Numbered from the stretch's first letter, positions 34,523-45,973 are shown. The stretch is 64,000 nt of DNA from Mytilus trossulus (GCF_036588685.1 NC_086381.1:65913436-65977435), one strand, 5' to 3'. Made by a program: numbers and translations. Notes: a model not told the origin generated them from the sequence alone.

Positions 34523-36217
34523 TTATGAATAGTTAACGCTGTACAGAAATGCTCGACCATCTTTGTCGTTAATAACAAGCAAATATTTGAATTTGCTGTT
34601 GAAGGAAACTGCCCAAGGAGAACCACATAAGTCGATTTTCGACAGGAGTATTTTGTGCTTTGTGCCATCAGAGGATATCACAATAACGTTGTTTGATTCG
34701 ACCCCGGCGATGATAGCATTTCCATGTATATCTACTGTGATGCCTCTTGGTTTCTTTAGAACCTCTTCGTCTGTAAATGTCCACAGTACGTCCCCGTTTC
34801 TTTTATGACACACAATCGTATTAGTATCTATCTTTACAGAATAAAGCGTGTTGTTTAATTCGGTAATACTTCTTGACACCACCGTACTGCTAATATCAGT
34901 TGTCTTGTTATCCTCTAACCGGACCTCTTTCATTTGTCCGTTCTCGAGGCATACTATAAAGGTCCCTTCAGTGTAAGTTAAGCAAAGAGCAGGTGCAGAC
35001 GTACTGATAGTCTTGATTGTTTTCCCAGATTTCAGGCTGATTAGTTCAATATTTTTCTGTGTATATGATATTACGGCAACAGTGTCATTGTCAACACATG
35101 TTATATCAATGATTGTTTGCATGCTGCTGATAATTTTATTCTCTGTTTTTCCATCAGCTGCAATCAATATCAAATACGAAGGGTCATAATTTGACACTAC
35201 CAAGTTTCCATTTGGCAAAATACAACAGCCTGACACATTGAAGGCATTAGTTTTCACTTTTGTTTTTAATATCAGTGTCATATGCTTTAAAGAACTTTTA
35301 GATTTTGCATTCACTTTTATCATTTGAGCCTGACCAAACACTCGTCTTTTTAATGCTAATTTACTAGGCATGGTATGCACGAAAAAATTTCCAAACTTAG
35401 TTCTTTCGTTGATTATATCATGTAATAAAGTGTTCAAGTGGAAAGAAACTATGGTTTGAGACAAATAGTTACCGTCAATCCAAGACTGCAAGTCGTTACT
35501 TGTTTTATTTAATTTGGTTTCTAAATTCGTCATCCCTAAAAATGTTTGCTTATCTGTTGCATTTTTCTTGATGCTTTCTACATCTTCTATCCATTCCTCG
35601 ATATCCCTTTGCTTTTTAGTCAAGGCCAGAATGAAGCTCTGAATATGTTTAGTTGAATTTTCCACAGCTTTGGTCAGTTCAGCAACAAAATGATCTTGTA
35701 ATTTATCAAGATGGTTATTTAACTGCTGTCGAGTCACAGAAATCTCGGATTCGATTCTTTCTACTGAAGCTGATATTGAATACATATTCATTCGTCTGTC
35801 TTCCAGAATAAGCGCAACGTTACCCTTCATTTCCTGAAGTGAGGACATGATTTCTGTAAAAGCTACAGATGTTTTAACATTTTCAACGACGTCTTCAAGG
35901 GGGGATATTTCTTTGCATTTTCTGTGCTTTTCTGAAATGACACATTTTCTACAAGCACATTCGTTATGCTCTTTACAAAACAATAAATATTTCTCCTCGT
36001 GCTCATGGCAGTGCAGTTTTATGTTTTCAATAAAAGCTGGCAACGTTTCATATTTACCAATAGGAAAAACAGAGTGGTTTCGTGAGGCCTTAGATAAGCT
36101 ATGATGTTCTCTGCATTCGTGGCACAATCCTTCGTTACAATCAGAGCACCAAACAACAGAAAGCTTCGGAATATGTCGCAAATTACAAATACAACAATTT
36201 TCAAACGAGGTAGCCAT
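34523..36217 (-). CDS. RING-less TRIM-like protein: two B-boxes, coiled coil, NHL-like propeller (copy 3)
   Basis: This is an intact gene. I place the start at the ATG ending at 36217 (MATSFENC, 564 aa), not at the in-frame ATG 13 codons upstream. The extra codons are the pyrimidine-rich intron end: the 3' splice site tgttttcag|ACG directly precedes the chosen ATG, as in every paralogue. B-box 1 is C8...H39 and B-box 2 is C69...C100, with the same spacing as copy 1. An extra Cys at position 9 and one at 86 are seen. The coiled coil is at about 105-265 and the propeller-like repeats at about 320-564. It is most similar in its 3' end and flanks to the stub at 23681. Confidence 0.9.
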   Translation of the reverse strand: MATSFENCCICNLRHIPKLSVVWCSDCNEGLCHECREHHSLSKASRNHSVFPIGKYETLPAFIENIKLHCHEHEEKYLLFCKEHNECACRKCVISEKHRKCKEISPLEDVVENVKTSVAFTEIMSSLQEMKGNVALILEDRRMNMYSISASVERIESEISVTRQQLNNHLDKLQDHFVAELTKAVENSTKHIQSFILALTKKQRDIEEWIEDVESIKKNATDKQTFLGMTNLETKLNKTSNDLQSWIDGNYLSQTIVSFHLNTLLHDIINERTKFGNFFVHTMPSKLALKRRVFGQAQMIKVNAKSKSSLKHMTLILKTKVKTNAFNVSGCCILPNGNLVVSNYDPSYLILIAADGKTENKIISSMQTIIDITCVDNDTVAVISYTQKNIELISLKSGKTIKTISTSAPALCLTYTEGTFIVCLENGQMKEVRLEDNKTTDISSTVVSRSITELNNTLYSVKIDTNTIVCHKRNGDVLWTFTDEEVLKKPRGITVDIHGNAIIAGVESNNVIVISSDGTKHKILLSKIDLCGSPWAVSFNSKFKYLLVINDKDGRAFLYSVNYS

Positions 36218-36220
36218 CGT

Positions 36221-38056
36221 CTGAAAACAAATACAAAAAAATAAATAAACAATCACATATGTTTTTTTTTAGACTTATATTTTATGAAAAATATCGATTT
36301 ATATGATGGGTTGTGCACTTTCCTATACTTCTGCCTCTTTTTTTCTTTATCAAGATGAGTGCAAATTTCGACACCGCCGTGGAATTTGCACAATTATATC
36401 TAACTTAACGTCTGTGTCTAAGTTGTAAGCTGCATTTATACGGAACCATTCATTAAATTATCTGAATATACTGCTAGATAAGTATTTTGTTTACCAATCA
36501 AATATTCAACATTTACACCTTTCAAATGGGTTTTTATAGTTGAGGAATACAAATGTATCTAATATAACTCATTTAAAATTTTAAACAGATATACTAGTAT
36601 TAAGATAATGTAGTTATTTTTTCTATGGAGAGAAACAAATAAACGCATCATAGATACCAGGATTAAAATTTTATATGAATATAGATTTTAACTGCCTGCA
36701 AGACCTTTTTGTGAATTTTCTTGTTCAAACATTTTGCTTCATATTAATACATGAGAAACATTTGTTTTCAATTGGTTACTGATGTCAAATAGTCGAGTCA
36801 ATCAAGTAGAAAAGGCTGAGAGAGAATAAAATTTCTACTTGAGTGTTTTTGAGTCCAGAATGTCATGGTAATTAATGAACTCGAAGTCTTCATGGAAACG
36901 TGTTATTTTGGGCTCATTTCATAGTTTTGTAATAAAAAAGGCAAAGTAGGAAGTTTTTATACTAATGTTATGAATATAGCAAAATCCTTTATTACAATAT
37001 AATTCTATATGAAAGAATGCAAGCATGATTGTATAGGGAAATGTAATAAATCTATTGACCTGAATTTAGTATTTTGAGGCAATAACTATTCGTAAAACTA
37101 GTGATGGGATTTTCATAAAATCTAAATAAACAGGAAACCCGAAATTTTGGATATTGTAACTGTACTTAAAATATATTATAAAATTAAAAATGAGAAAGAA
37201 AATGGGGAATGTGTCAAAGCGACAACAACCCGACCATAGAGCAGACAACAGCCGAAGGCTACCAATGGGTCTTCAAATTAGAGACAAAATCCCGCACCCG
37301 GAGGCGTCCTTCAGCTGGCCCCTTAAAAATATGTATACTAGTTCAGTGATAATGGACGTCATACTTAACTCCGATTTATACACAAGAAACTAAAATTAAA
37401 ATCATACAAGACTAACAAAGGCCAAAGGCTCCTAACTTGGGACAGGCGCAAAACTGTAGCGGGGTTAAACATGTTTATGATATCTCCCCCCTCCCCCTGT
37501 ATCTCTAGCCAATGTAGAAAATTAAACGCTACATGAAAATGTAACTAATGATATTACATGACAATAAATTATTATTTTGGTTCGAAAACTTAAGATATTG
37601 ATTATTAATATCAAACGCAACACGAATTATGCGTGTCATTGAAATCATGAAATTATGGAATCTCGGGAAATAGAATATTCAAAAATTTGTGAAATGAAAT
37701 GTTACTTAAATTTTTTATGTTAATATTTTCCAAAGTCTTTACTATATAAGTTGATATATTTCAATATAGCACTTTCTAATGTTTACAGAGATGTTTGGTT
37801 ACGATACGGGTAAACTTGTCAATTCTGAACACAAACTTATTCTTAAGATTTACCAAAACAACATGAATTTCCAAAAAATGTCAAAGTTAGGGATATCATA
37901 TTTTTGTTACGATTTGATATCCCCTTGAACAGTAATTTTTACTTCCAGGATTTTTTTAAATCATTTTCTTGGTGCTTGATTTTTTATCGGCTGAATGAAT
38001 AATCATTGTGAAAAGTACGAATAAGATAAAAAAAAAATGAAAATATTTAAACATAC
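36221..38056 (-). other. Inferred 5' UTR intron of copy 3
   Basis: The donor is TTAG|GTATGT (exon end 38057) and the acceptor is ttttcag before the ATG. It holds the repeat at 37185-37525 and, near 36650-36690, a short remnant of the hammerhead repeat tail ('ataccaggattaaaatttta'). Confidence 0.6.
37185..37525 (+). repeat. Common mussel interspersed repeat G
   Basis: It runs 'ggggaatgtgtcaaagcgacaacaacccgacc', 'cccgcacccggaggcgtccttcagctggcccc', 'gactaacaaaggccaaaggctcc' to 'tctctagccaatgtagaaaa'. I recognise the text as a widespread mussel repeat. A diverged relative lies at 59880-60000. The short open frame in it (37190-37393) is not taken as a gene. Confidence 0.7.
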
Positions 38057-38175
38057 CTAAAATATGATTTGTTACAACACCATTTGCTGTAGTAAAATAC
38101 GACTCATGTGTAGTAGGAAGTAAATGATATTTTATTTTCTAATCACGTGAACATGGTGAAATAGTAATGTGTCAT
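38057..38175 (-). promoter_or_regulatory. Inferred non-coding first exon and promoter of copy 3
   Basis: The donor is at 38057. The shared block 'aggaagtaaatgatatttt...taatcacgtgaacatggtgaaat' (38118-38162) is also in the blocks at 49066 and 61240. Confidence 0.5.
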
Positions 38176-38551
38176 AAAGTGCAGAACTAAATAATCAATA
38201 ACTTAATAAAACTATAAACATAAAGCCAACATAGTTATGGAATACTGATTGAAGTATCATTGAATGTTTTTTTTTTTTTAGAATATAATTAATAAAATTA
38301 TCAAAAATTAATATTCTTGGCACGGAAGTTCGATATAAGCAATTAAATCAGGTATAAGAGGCGGTGTTTTGACGTTGTTGAACACTATTGCATCGTACGT
38401 TTTGTATAATCCAAACTGATATGCTGTCTCATGTCTGTAAATAAAACTGTATTGACGTCTTGACTTTGAAATTCATATAAGGAGTTACAACTTTAGTCAG
38501 GATAAGTTTTATATAGGATAGGAAATGTCTCTCAATTGATACAATAGTCCT

Positions 38552-38870
38552 GGACTTTGATAGAGGATTGATGCTCACAAGGAAGCTACGAAACCAAGAG
38601 TTCCAAATGGTGAAGTTGAAACCATCCCTTCGTCAATTCTTTTCTTTTCACGAATGTATACGTAATCTACCGAATATGAAGATTTACTAGACTTGTAATA
38701 ACATAAGCAACACGACGGATGACATATGCATGTGGAGCAGCAGCATTTGCCTACCATTCAAGAGCACCTAAGACAACCCCCAGTCTTTGGTGGGGTTCAA
38801 CTTGTTCATTTTTTAGTTTTCTATGTTGTGTTTTCTGTACTATTATTGTTTTATGCTCTCATTGTGGAGA
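38552..38870 (+). pseudogene. Diverged 3' fragment of the RT-bearing retroelement
   Basis: It starts in the coding part ('gatagaggattgatgctcacaaggaagcta', compare 5890) with a large internal gap, then the non-coding tail 'taagcaacacgacggatg...gtttggtggggttc' to about 38850. The reading frame is broken. Confidence 0.65.
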
Positions 38871-39586
38871 TATGTGGTGAATACACTACTGCGTTCTATC
38901 TTATTGTACTATATCGACATTTAAAGCAAATCGTTGGAATCTTTATGAATGTTTTGTCATATGGAACAAATGTATCATGAACATTAGGAAAATCGTAAGG
39001 AAATAAATTTGAATATTAATGATATTCATTACAAACAACAGAAAACTATCAACATGTCAAACGGTGTGTAAACGGTACGTAAAATTCAAGCCGTCTTTTA
39101 CCATTTGATTAAAATGGTTAGTAACCATGAACCTAAACGCATAGTTTGGAAAATGAAAAAGATTAGATATGTTTAACCATCACTATTTATTGGCGAAAAA
39201 AAAACCCCAAAAAATCACAAATTGTTTTTCAAAATTAAAAAGACACAATGTCGCCAATGAGTGCTAGCAACACTAACATCATCAATTCTTACAGATTAAA
39301 AGAGACGTTATTATATTCCCTTATGATTACATTGGTTTTTAGAAAAGATAACCAACACGTATAAATGACACATTTATATAAGTCTTTGCCATCAATATAC
39401 ATGAATAAATGTTATTCAGTTCTATGGTATGCAGTGTGTCTTGAAAAAGGTTTAAAACAAATTTAATGCAATGCTACTTTTCGTTTTAATATCTATTTGT
39501 GTTCTGTTATTTTCAATGATAAATGAAGTATTTTATAACTTTTAACGTAGCATTCTTTGAAATAACACAGGAGCAGCAAAAATAGT
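38871..39586. other. Intergenic, 3' flank of the split copy
   Basis: AT-rich DNA with no recognised feature. Confidence 0.4.
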
Positions 39587-39846
39587 TCATGCGTAATTAA
39601 TGTTGTACAAAAATGCTTGGCCGTCTGTTTCATTTGCAACCAGCAAAGATTTTAATTTGCTACTATAGCAAAGTGCCCATGGAGAACCACACAAGTCTTT
39701 CTCAGAAAGGAGTATTTTGTGTCCTCTACCATGAGATGATATAGCCACAACGTTTTTTTTTATTTGTTCCCAGCAACAAACACATTTCCATATTCATCAA
39801 CTGTGATACCTCTGGGTACATTCAGAACTGATTTGTCTGAATATGT

Positions 39847-40455
39847 TGTTATGATATTGTAATTATTGTATTTATTTATGTTGGCCTAATTTGTGTTGTA
39901 TGGTCTGATAGTTGTTTACAAAACAATCTTATAACTGTGCAGTTTAGGAATCACTGGAACAATCACAGAATGATTGGAACATTCTAGAATGATCCTTATA
40001 AAAGATGCATAATTTAAACTTCTACGGTATTCCAGAAACTTCCGTTGTAACTTTCTAGGATTTTCCACAATGTTCCATTATAGAGTGTTCTAGAATTTTC
40101 CATGCCAACACTATATATACAGACACTAAAGTTAAACTCTCATAATTAAACTTGGACATAGACCAACTCGTATAGACATTAGTATTCACAGCATTTGGAT
40201 TGACACTTTTATTCTACAAACAACATCATACTGGATTGTGACCTTAGTATAGTGAACGTAATATTCAGATTTGATTCCGAAAGATTTCCGGATACAGATA
40301 AAGATAAAAGATTGGACTCATATTTGACAGCTAAGTTGACAGTAATATTTGTGTAATACCTTTTATAAACTTTTGTATAATAAATATTGTTAAATTTGAA
40401 TACTGATTTGTGTCTTTTGTTGGCTACAATTTAAAGGCGATTTTTGGCCGTAACA
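39847..40455 (+). repeat. 5' LTR
   Basis: 609 bp, TGTTATG...GTAACA. It contains three perfect heat-shock elements (39977-40100), a TATA box (TATATATA near 40112-40119) and AATAAA (40379-40384). It has 14 extra bases near 40160 that the 3' LTR lacks. Confidence 0.95.
39977..40100 (+). promoter_or_regulatory. Cluster of heat-shock elements in the 5' LTR
   Basis: There are three uninterrupted three-unit HSEs (alternating GAA/TTC at 5-bp spacing): GAAcaTTCtaGAA at 39977-39989, TTCcaGAAacTTC at 40030-40042 and TTCtaGAAttTTC at 40088-40100. A near-match TTCtaGGAttTTC lies at 40053-40065. The last perfect site ends about 11 bp before the TATA box. HSF1 trimers bind such arrays. The matching sites in the 3' LTR support selection, not chance. 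Induction by heat is inferred. Confidence 0.75.
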
Positions 40456-40460
40456 GAAAT

Positions 40461-40478
40461 TGGGGGCTCGTCCGGGAT
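40461..40478 (+). other. Primer-binding site complementary to tRNA-Pro
   Basis: TGGGGGCTCGTCCGGGAT, five bases after the 5' LTR end. It is the same 18-mer that serves as the tRNA-Pro primer site of murine gammaretroviruses. Confidence 0.85.
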
Positions 40479-40545
40479 CTTAAAAATATTTTATTTAAAA
40501 TTTGATTAGTATTTTTATTAAAACTAGCCAACAAAATTCTACAAA

Positions 40546-41937
40546 ATGGCATTTGATGCTGGTAAATATTTGAAAACGCCAGACCTGGAGAGTTTTGATA
40601 ATTTAAAGAAAGAGGAATTAGTGCTGCTTGCTAAACAACTGAAATTAGTTTTTAAAGTATCTATGAGAAAACAAATTATAAAAAATTTGGTTATAGACAA
40701 ATTAGTTGACGCAAAAATTTTAGGTGAAGAGGCTCTTGATCTTAAGGTCGAAACTGTTGACGCTATTAAATTAAAACAGCTTGCATTAGAACATGAACTT
40801 AAATTAAAAGAACTGGAAATGAAGGAAAGGTTAGAGATGGAGAAAACCAAGGAAAAACAAGATGAACTTAAAATTAAACAGGCAGAGCTGGAAATGAAGG
40901 AAAGATTGGAAATAGATAAAAAAGAAAAAGAAGATGAATTTAAATTTAAATTAAAAGAACTTGAAATGAGAGAAAGGCTTGAGATGGAAAAACTGAAAAT
41001 TGAAATGGTCAAAGAAGAAAGCAACACTAAAGTATAGACCAAATCATATTATTTTGATGCAGCAAAAAATATACGTTTGGTTCCAAAATTTAGTGAAAAA
41101 ACAGTCGATAAATATTTTCCACAGTTTCAGAAAATTGCTAATAATTTAAAATGGCCAATGCCGTATTAGACTACGATGCTGCAAATTGTTTTTGAGGGTA
41201 AGGCCGCTGAAATATATTCTGCACTTCCATCAGAAAAAAGTTCCGATTATGACACGGTAAAACAGGAAGTTTTGAAAGCTTATGAGCTAGTACCAGAAGC
41301 ATATAGACAGAAATTTAGATCTTATAAAAAGTTTGATTCACAAACCTTTGTGGAATTTGCTCGGGAAAAAGAAGATCTATTTGATAAATGGCTTACGTCA
41401 AAGAAAACAGATAACAATTTTAATAATCTAAGACAATTGATTGTATTAGAAGAGTTCAAACAATGTGTTCAATTAGAATTAAAAACACATTTAGATGACA
41501 AAACTGTCGAGTCAATACATGATGCAGCTGTTATATCAGATAATTATACTCTTTCACATAAAAGAAGTTTCAAGGGTCAAAATGTTAAAACTTCCAGTGG
41601 AAATTACAAAAATCAAAGCACTGAGCGTACTGATAGTAAGCCTGTTGCACAGAATAAGAGTCAGTCCAGTTATAATATGTCTAGTAAAAAATTTGATACT
41701 TTTGAGAAGAAGTCACTGATTTGTGCTTATTGTAAGAAGAATGGTCACCTGATATGGCTGATTGTTTTAAACTCCAGAAGAAGAAGTAACGAGATAATAA
41801 GCCAAAGACCAGTGCTTGTACGACACCTTATATTACCGGTGCGTTGGAATGTCCTGCGAGTCAGGCTTTTAAGTCCAGTTTTTGTGATTATATGGAGGAA
41901 TATGAACCCTTTATGTCTGATGGGTTTGTTGCTATAG
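40546..41937 (+). pseudogene. gag of the LTR retrotransposon (two in-frame stops, frameshift)
   Basis: The first 163 codons give a highly charged coiled-coil protein with repeats of 'ELEMKERLEMEK' type. TAG codons at 41035-41037 and 41167-41169 interrupt the frame, which then continues in the same frame to 41754. The second part has the look of a retroviral-type capsid region. It is followed by a basic linker and a CCHC zinc knuckle (C-x2-C-x4-H, near 41722-41748) whose last Cys is lost by a frameshift near 41750. The nucleocapsid part is therefore truncated. Confidence 0.8.
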
Positions 41938-43543
41938 TTGATGATACCACTCTTCAGCCTATTAGGATTTTACGGGACACTGGAGCTTCTCAGTCTTTAT
42001 TGTTAGAAGGTGTGTTGCCTTTGTCCGAGAAGACTTCTGTTGGTGCCTCCGTTTTGTTACACGGTGTAGAGTTGGGTTGTATAGATGTTCCTCTCCATCG
42101 TATTTATCTGAAGTCAGATTTAATAACTGGACCAGTTGTTTTAGGTGTTCGTCCTTATCTCCCTGTTGAGGGTGTTACCTTATTGCCAGGAAATGATATA
42201 GCTAGGAACAAAGTGGTTGCTGAACCAATTGTTACCAGTGAACCGGTGGTGGATGTTAAATCACCTGAAGATGATGCTGAATTATATCCAACTTGTGGTG
42301 TTACTAGGGCGATGGCTAGAAAACAACAAGATAAGAATTTGCAAACAGACAAGTTTGATTACATGGACCTTTCTGACACTTTCATAGCTGACATTGAAGG
42401 TCCTGGTAGCTCAGAAAAGGCCATAGTAAGACCACCTAGTGATAACAAGAATGTTATTATGCCATGGCCAGACGTAAACAGTCATTTATTAAACAGAAAG
42501 AACCTTTTCGAAGAACAAAATAAAGACATTGAAGTTCTTCAGCTCCGCAAGAGGGCTCAACCACAGGAGGAAGCAGAAAAAGTGGCTGAATGCTATTTCC
42601 ATCAGGACGGCATTTAAATGAGGAAGTGGAGGCCTCCTGATGCTACCCCAGAGGAGGAATGGAGAGTGGTATACCAAGTGGTGGTGCCTAAAATTTATCG
42701 GCAATAAATTATTGATCTTGCCAATGACACCCCCTTGGCTGGGCACTTAGGTATAAGGAAGACTTGCCTAAAAATATTGCAACATTTCTACTGGCCCAGA
42801 CTTAGAAACGATGTTGCAGAATACTGCAAATCATGTCATATATGCCAGGTTGTTGGTAAACCTAACCAGAAAATACCACCAGCACCACTTCTGCCTATTC
42901 CAGCTTTTGACGAACCTTTCAGCACAGTTCTAATTGACTGTGTTGGACCTTTACCAAAGACCAAGACTTGAAATGCATATTTATTGACAATCATGTGTAC
43001 ATCTACCCGCTTTCCTGAGGCTATTCCGCTCAGAAATATCAAGACACTTACTATCGTCAAAGCTTTAATCAAATTTTTCACTTTAGTAGGACTTCCCTAG
43101 TCTATACAGTCCGACCAGGGATCAAACTTCATGTCAGGTATATTTCAGCAAGTCGTGTACCAGTTAGGGATTGCTCAATACAGATCAAGTTCTTATCATC
43201 CATAATCTATAGGTGCCTTAGAACGTTTTCATCAAACATTGAAGAACATGATTAGAATTTTTGTCTTCAATTTGATAGAGACTGGGATGATGGAGTTCAC
43301 TTTCTACTTTTTGCGGTCCGAGAGGCTGTTCAAGAATCCCTTGGATTTAGTCCCTTTGAGTTGGTATTTGTTCATACTGTAAGGGGACCGTTAAAATTGA
43401 TTAAGGAAAAGTGGCTTACTGAACATACTGACTTGAATCTTTTAGACTATGTATCTAGATTTAAAGAAAAATTGTTTACTGCTTGTCAAATTGCTCAGAA
43501 AAAACTTAAAAAATGTACAGAACAAGATGAAAATATGGTATGA
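41844..43543 (+). pseudogene. Protease-integrase region of pol (several stops)
   Basis: 41844-42617 encodes an aspartic protease with the catalytic DTGAS at about 41977-41991. After a stop at 42615 the same frame runs on to the integrase: H-x3-H-like / C-x2-C zinc-binding module (42735-42860, 'CKSCHIC'), then the core with catalytic D ('LIDCVGP', about 42930), D ('SDQGSNF', about 43110) and E ('ALERFHQ', about 43215). Stops lie near 42704, 42969, 43097 and 43204, and the frame shifts near 43262. The integrase C-terminal GPY/F-like module is in the next open frame (43560-43740). Confidence 0.8.
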
Positions 43544-45293
43544 TAAAGATGCCAGGGACAGAGTTTTTGAGCCTGGTGATAAGGTACTTGTATTTTTGCC
43601 AGTCCCTGGACATTCTTTACAGGCTAAATATTGTGGTTCTTTTACAATAGAAAGTAAAATTAATGATTTGAATTATATTGTAAAAACTCCAGGTCGGCGC
43701 AAACAAAATAGAGTGTGTCATATCAATATGTTAAAACCATATTTTGAGCGTACTCATGAATGTGAGAGTAAACCAGTTGCCACTTTAGGCATGGTTAAAT
43801 GTGAAAACAATCATGACAAACCAGATGTAATTGAACCACCTTTAAGTTGTAAAACTATGGAAGAGACAGTAAGATTGAAAAATTCAGAAATTTTGTCAAA
43901 TTTAGATTCAAAACTTGCACATCTGTCTTTTATGCGTAGAGAAGAAATAAAAGCTTTGGTATTTACTTTTAAAAATCTTTTTCCAGATGTGCCAAACAAA
44001 ACAACTGCTGTTTGTCATGATGTTGATGTAGGAGATGCTTCTCCAATTAAGCAACATCCTTACAGGCTCAATCCACTCAAACTTGAAGTTATGAGAAAAG
44101 AAATTAAATATATGCTTGACAATTATATTATTGAGCCGAGTAACAGTGAATGGAGCTCTCCTTGTCTCCTTGTGCCAAAACCAGATAAAACTTTTCGTTT
44201 CGTGACTGATTTCAGAAAAGTAAATTCAGTCTCAAAATCTGATTCCTATCCGATTCCAAGGATAGACGATTGTATTGACAATATTGGTCAAGCCAAATTT
44301 GTGAGTAAATTTGATTTATTGAAAGGTTATTGGCAAGTTCCATTGACACAGAGAGCTCGTGAAATATCAGCTTTTGTTACACCAGATGGCTTATTTCAAT
44401 ACACTGTAATTGGCATGAAAAGTGCACCAGCTACATTTCAAACAATGATCAATAATGTTATAAAAGATTTAGACTGTTGTAATGCTTATATTGATGATCT
44501 TATTGTATGTAGTGATAGCTGGGAACAGTATTTAACACATTTGTATGATACTTTTGATAGATTGTCAAAATCAAATTTGACTGTTAATCTTGCTAAAAGT
44601 GAATTTTGTCATGCCACTGTTGATTATTTAGGGCATACAGTTGGTCAAGGTCAACTAAAACCTATTATGGCTAAAGTGGAAGCTATTTCAAAATTTCCTC
44701 CTCCTACAAATAGAAAACAACTTATGAGATATTTAGGCATGATTGGATTTTACAGGAAATTCTGTTCAAATTTTGCTACTGTTGTTCAACTATTGACTCA
44801 TCTTTTACGAAAAGACTCTAAATTTATATGGAGTGAAAATTGTCAAAACGCTTTTGAAAATAGCAAATCACTTTTAATTAATAGTCCAGTTCTGATTACT
44901 TCAGACTTTGAAAAACAATTTAAACTTGCCGTTGATGCAAGCGATGTAGGAATAGGAGCTGTTTTATATTAAGAGACAGATGATAATGTTGAGAAACCTA
45001 TATCATATTTTTCTAAGAAATTAGATAAACATCAGAAAAATTATTCAACTATTGAAAAAGAGTGTTTTGCAATGTTGCCAGCACTTCAACATTTTGATGT
45101 ATATTTGAATCCAACTGTGCATCCTATTCTTGTTTATACTGATCATAATCCTCTCACCTTCATGCATAAAATGAGAAACAAGAATCAGAGGTTGACTAGG
45201 TGGAGTTTATTGTTACAGGAATATGATGTAATTGTAAAACATATTAAGAGTAAAGATAATGTAATAGCAGATGCTTTGTCTAGAGCTTATTAA
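43449..45293 (+). pseudogene. Integrase C-terminus, reverse transcriptase and RNase H (one stop)
   Basis: The open frame 43449-44972 starts with the integrase C-terminal module ('GDKVLVFLPVPG' near 43575). The reverse transcriptase follows: 'FRFVTDFRKVN', 'FDLLKGYWQVPL', 'ISAFVTPDGLFQY', and the YIDD catalytic box at about 44489-44500. RNase H begins with 'LAVDASDVGIG' and is cut by TAA at 44970-44972. The same frame resumes to 45293 with the remaining acidic residues ('TIEKEC', 'VYTDHNPL', 'DNVIADALSRA'). Apart from that stop the RT is intact in sequence. Confidence 0.9.
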
Positions 45294-45367
45294 ATCAATT
45301 TGTATATATTATGATATTTTTGTTCATACTATTCATGACAAGTTTTTGTTACACTAAAATTTCTTTT

Positions 45368-45378
45368 AAGGGGGGAGG
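45368..45378 (+). other. Polypurine tract
   Basis: AAGGGGGGAGG immediately before the 3' LTR, the expected primer site for plus-strand synthesis. Confidence 0.85.
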
Positions 45379-45973
45379 TGTTATGATATTGTAATTATTG
45401 TATTTATTTATGTTGGCCTAATTTGTGTTGTATGGTCTGATAGTTGTTTACCAAATAATCTTATAACTGTGCAGTTTAGGAATCACTGGAACGATCAGAG
45501 AATGATTGGAACTTTCTAGAATGATCCTTATAAAAGATGCGTAATTTAAACTTCTACGGTATTCTAGAAACTTCCGTTGTAACTTTCTAGGATTTTCCAC
45601 AATGTTCCATTGTAGAGTGTTCTAGAATTTTCCATGCCAACACTATATATACAGACACTAAAGTTAAACTCTCATAATTAAACTTGGACATAGACATTAG
45701 TATTCACATCATTTGGATTGACACTTTTATTCTACTAACAACATCATACTGGATTGTGACCTTAGTATCGTGAAAATAATATTTAGATTTGATTCCGAAA
45801 GATTTCCGGATACAGATATAGATAAAAGATTGGACTCATATTTGACAGTTAAGTTGACAGTAATATTTGTGTAATACCTTTTGTAAACTTTTGTATAATA
45901 AATATTGTTAAATTTTACTACTGATTTGTGTCTTTTGTTGGCTACAATTTAAAGGCGATTTCTGGCCGTAACA
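45379..45973 (+). repeat. 3' LTR
   Basis: 595 bp with the same ends as the 5' LTR. It keeps all three heat-shock elements (45509-45521, 45562-45574, 45620-45632) although two of them carry spacer substitutions. TATA is near 45643-45650. Transcription from here would run rightwards, antisense to the B-box gene fragment. Confidence 0.95.

Larger units (their letters stand above)
39847..45973 (+). mobile_element. Ty3/gypsy LTR retrotransposon, Gmr1-type gene order, decayed
   Basis: A 6127-bp element with LTRs that start TGTTA and end TAACA, flanked by the 4-bp duplication ATGT (39843-39846 and 45974-45977). It has a tRNA-Pro primer-binding site and a polypurine tract. Coding order is Gag, protease, integrase, reverse transcriptase, RNase H. 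Integrase before RT is the copia order, yet the RT, RNase H and the GPY/F-like integrase C-terminus look like Ty3/gypsy. This combination defines Gmr1-like elements. At least two stops in gag, a frameshift at the zinc knuckle, several stops in the integrase and one in RNase H mean this copy is not autonomous. The LTRs differ at about 20 sites plus one 14-bp indel by my count (roughly 3-4 %). Confidence 0.92.

Noticed and set aside
36215-36256. In-frame ATG 13 codons upstream of copy 3 (and five codons upstream of copy 4)
   Set aside because: These codons form the pyrimidine-rich end of the inferred intron; the shared start after the splice site gives the same N-terminus in all copies.
40539-41042. 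167-codon minus-strand open frame rich in Ser/Leu/Phe
   Set aside because: It is the antisense of the Lys/Glu-rich gag coiled coil; the plus-strand frame fits the retrotransposon.
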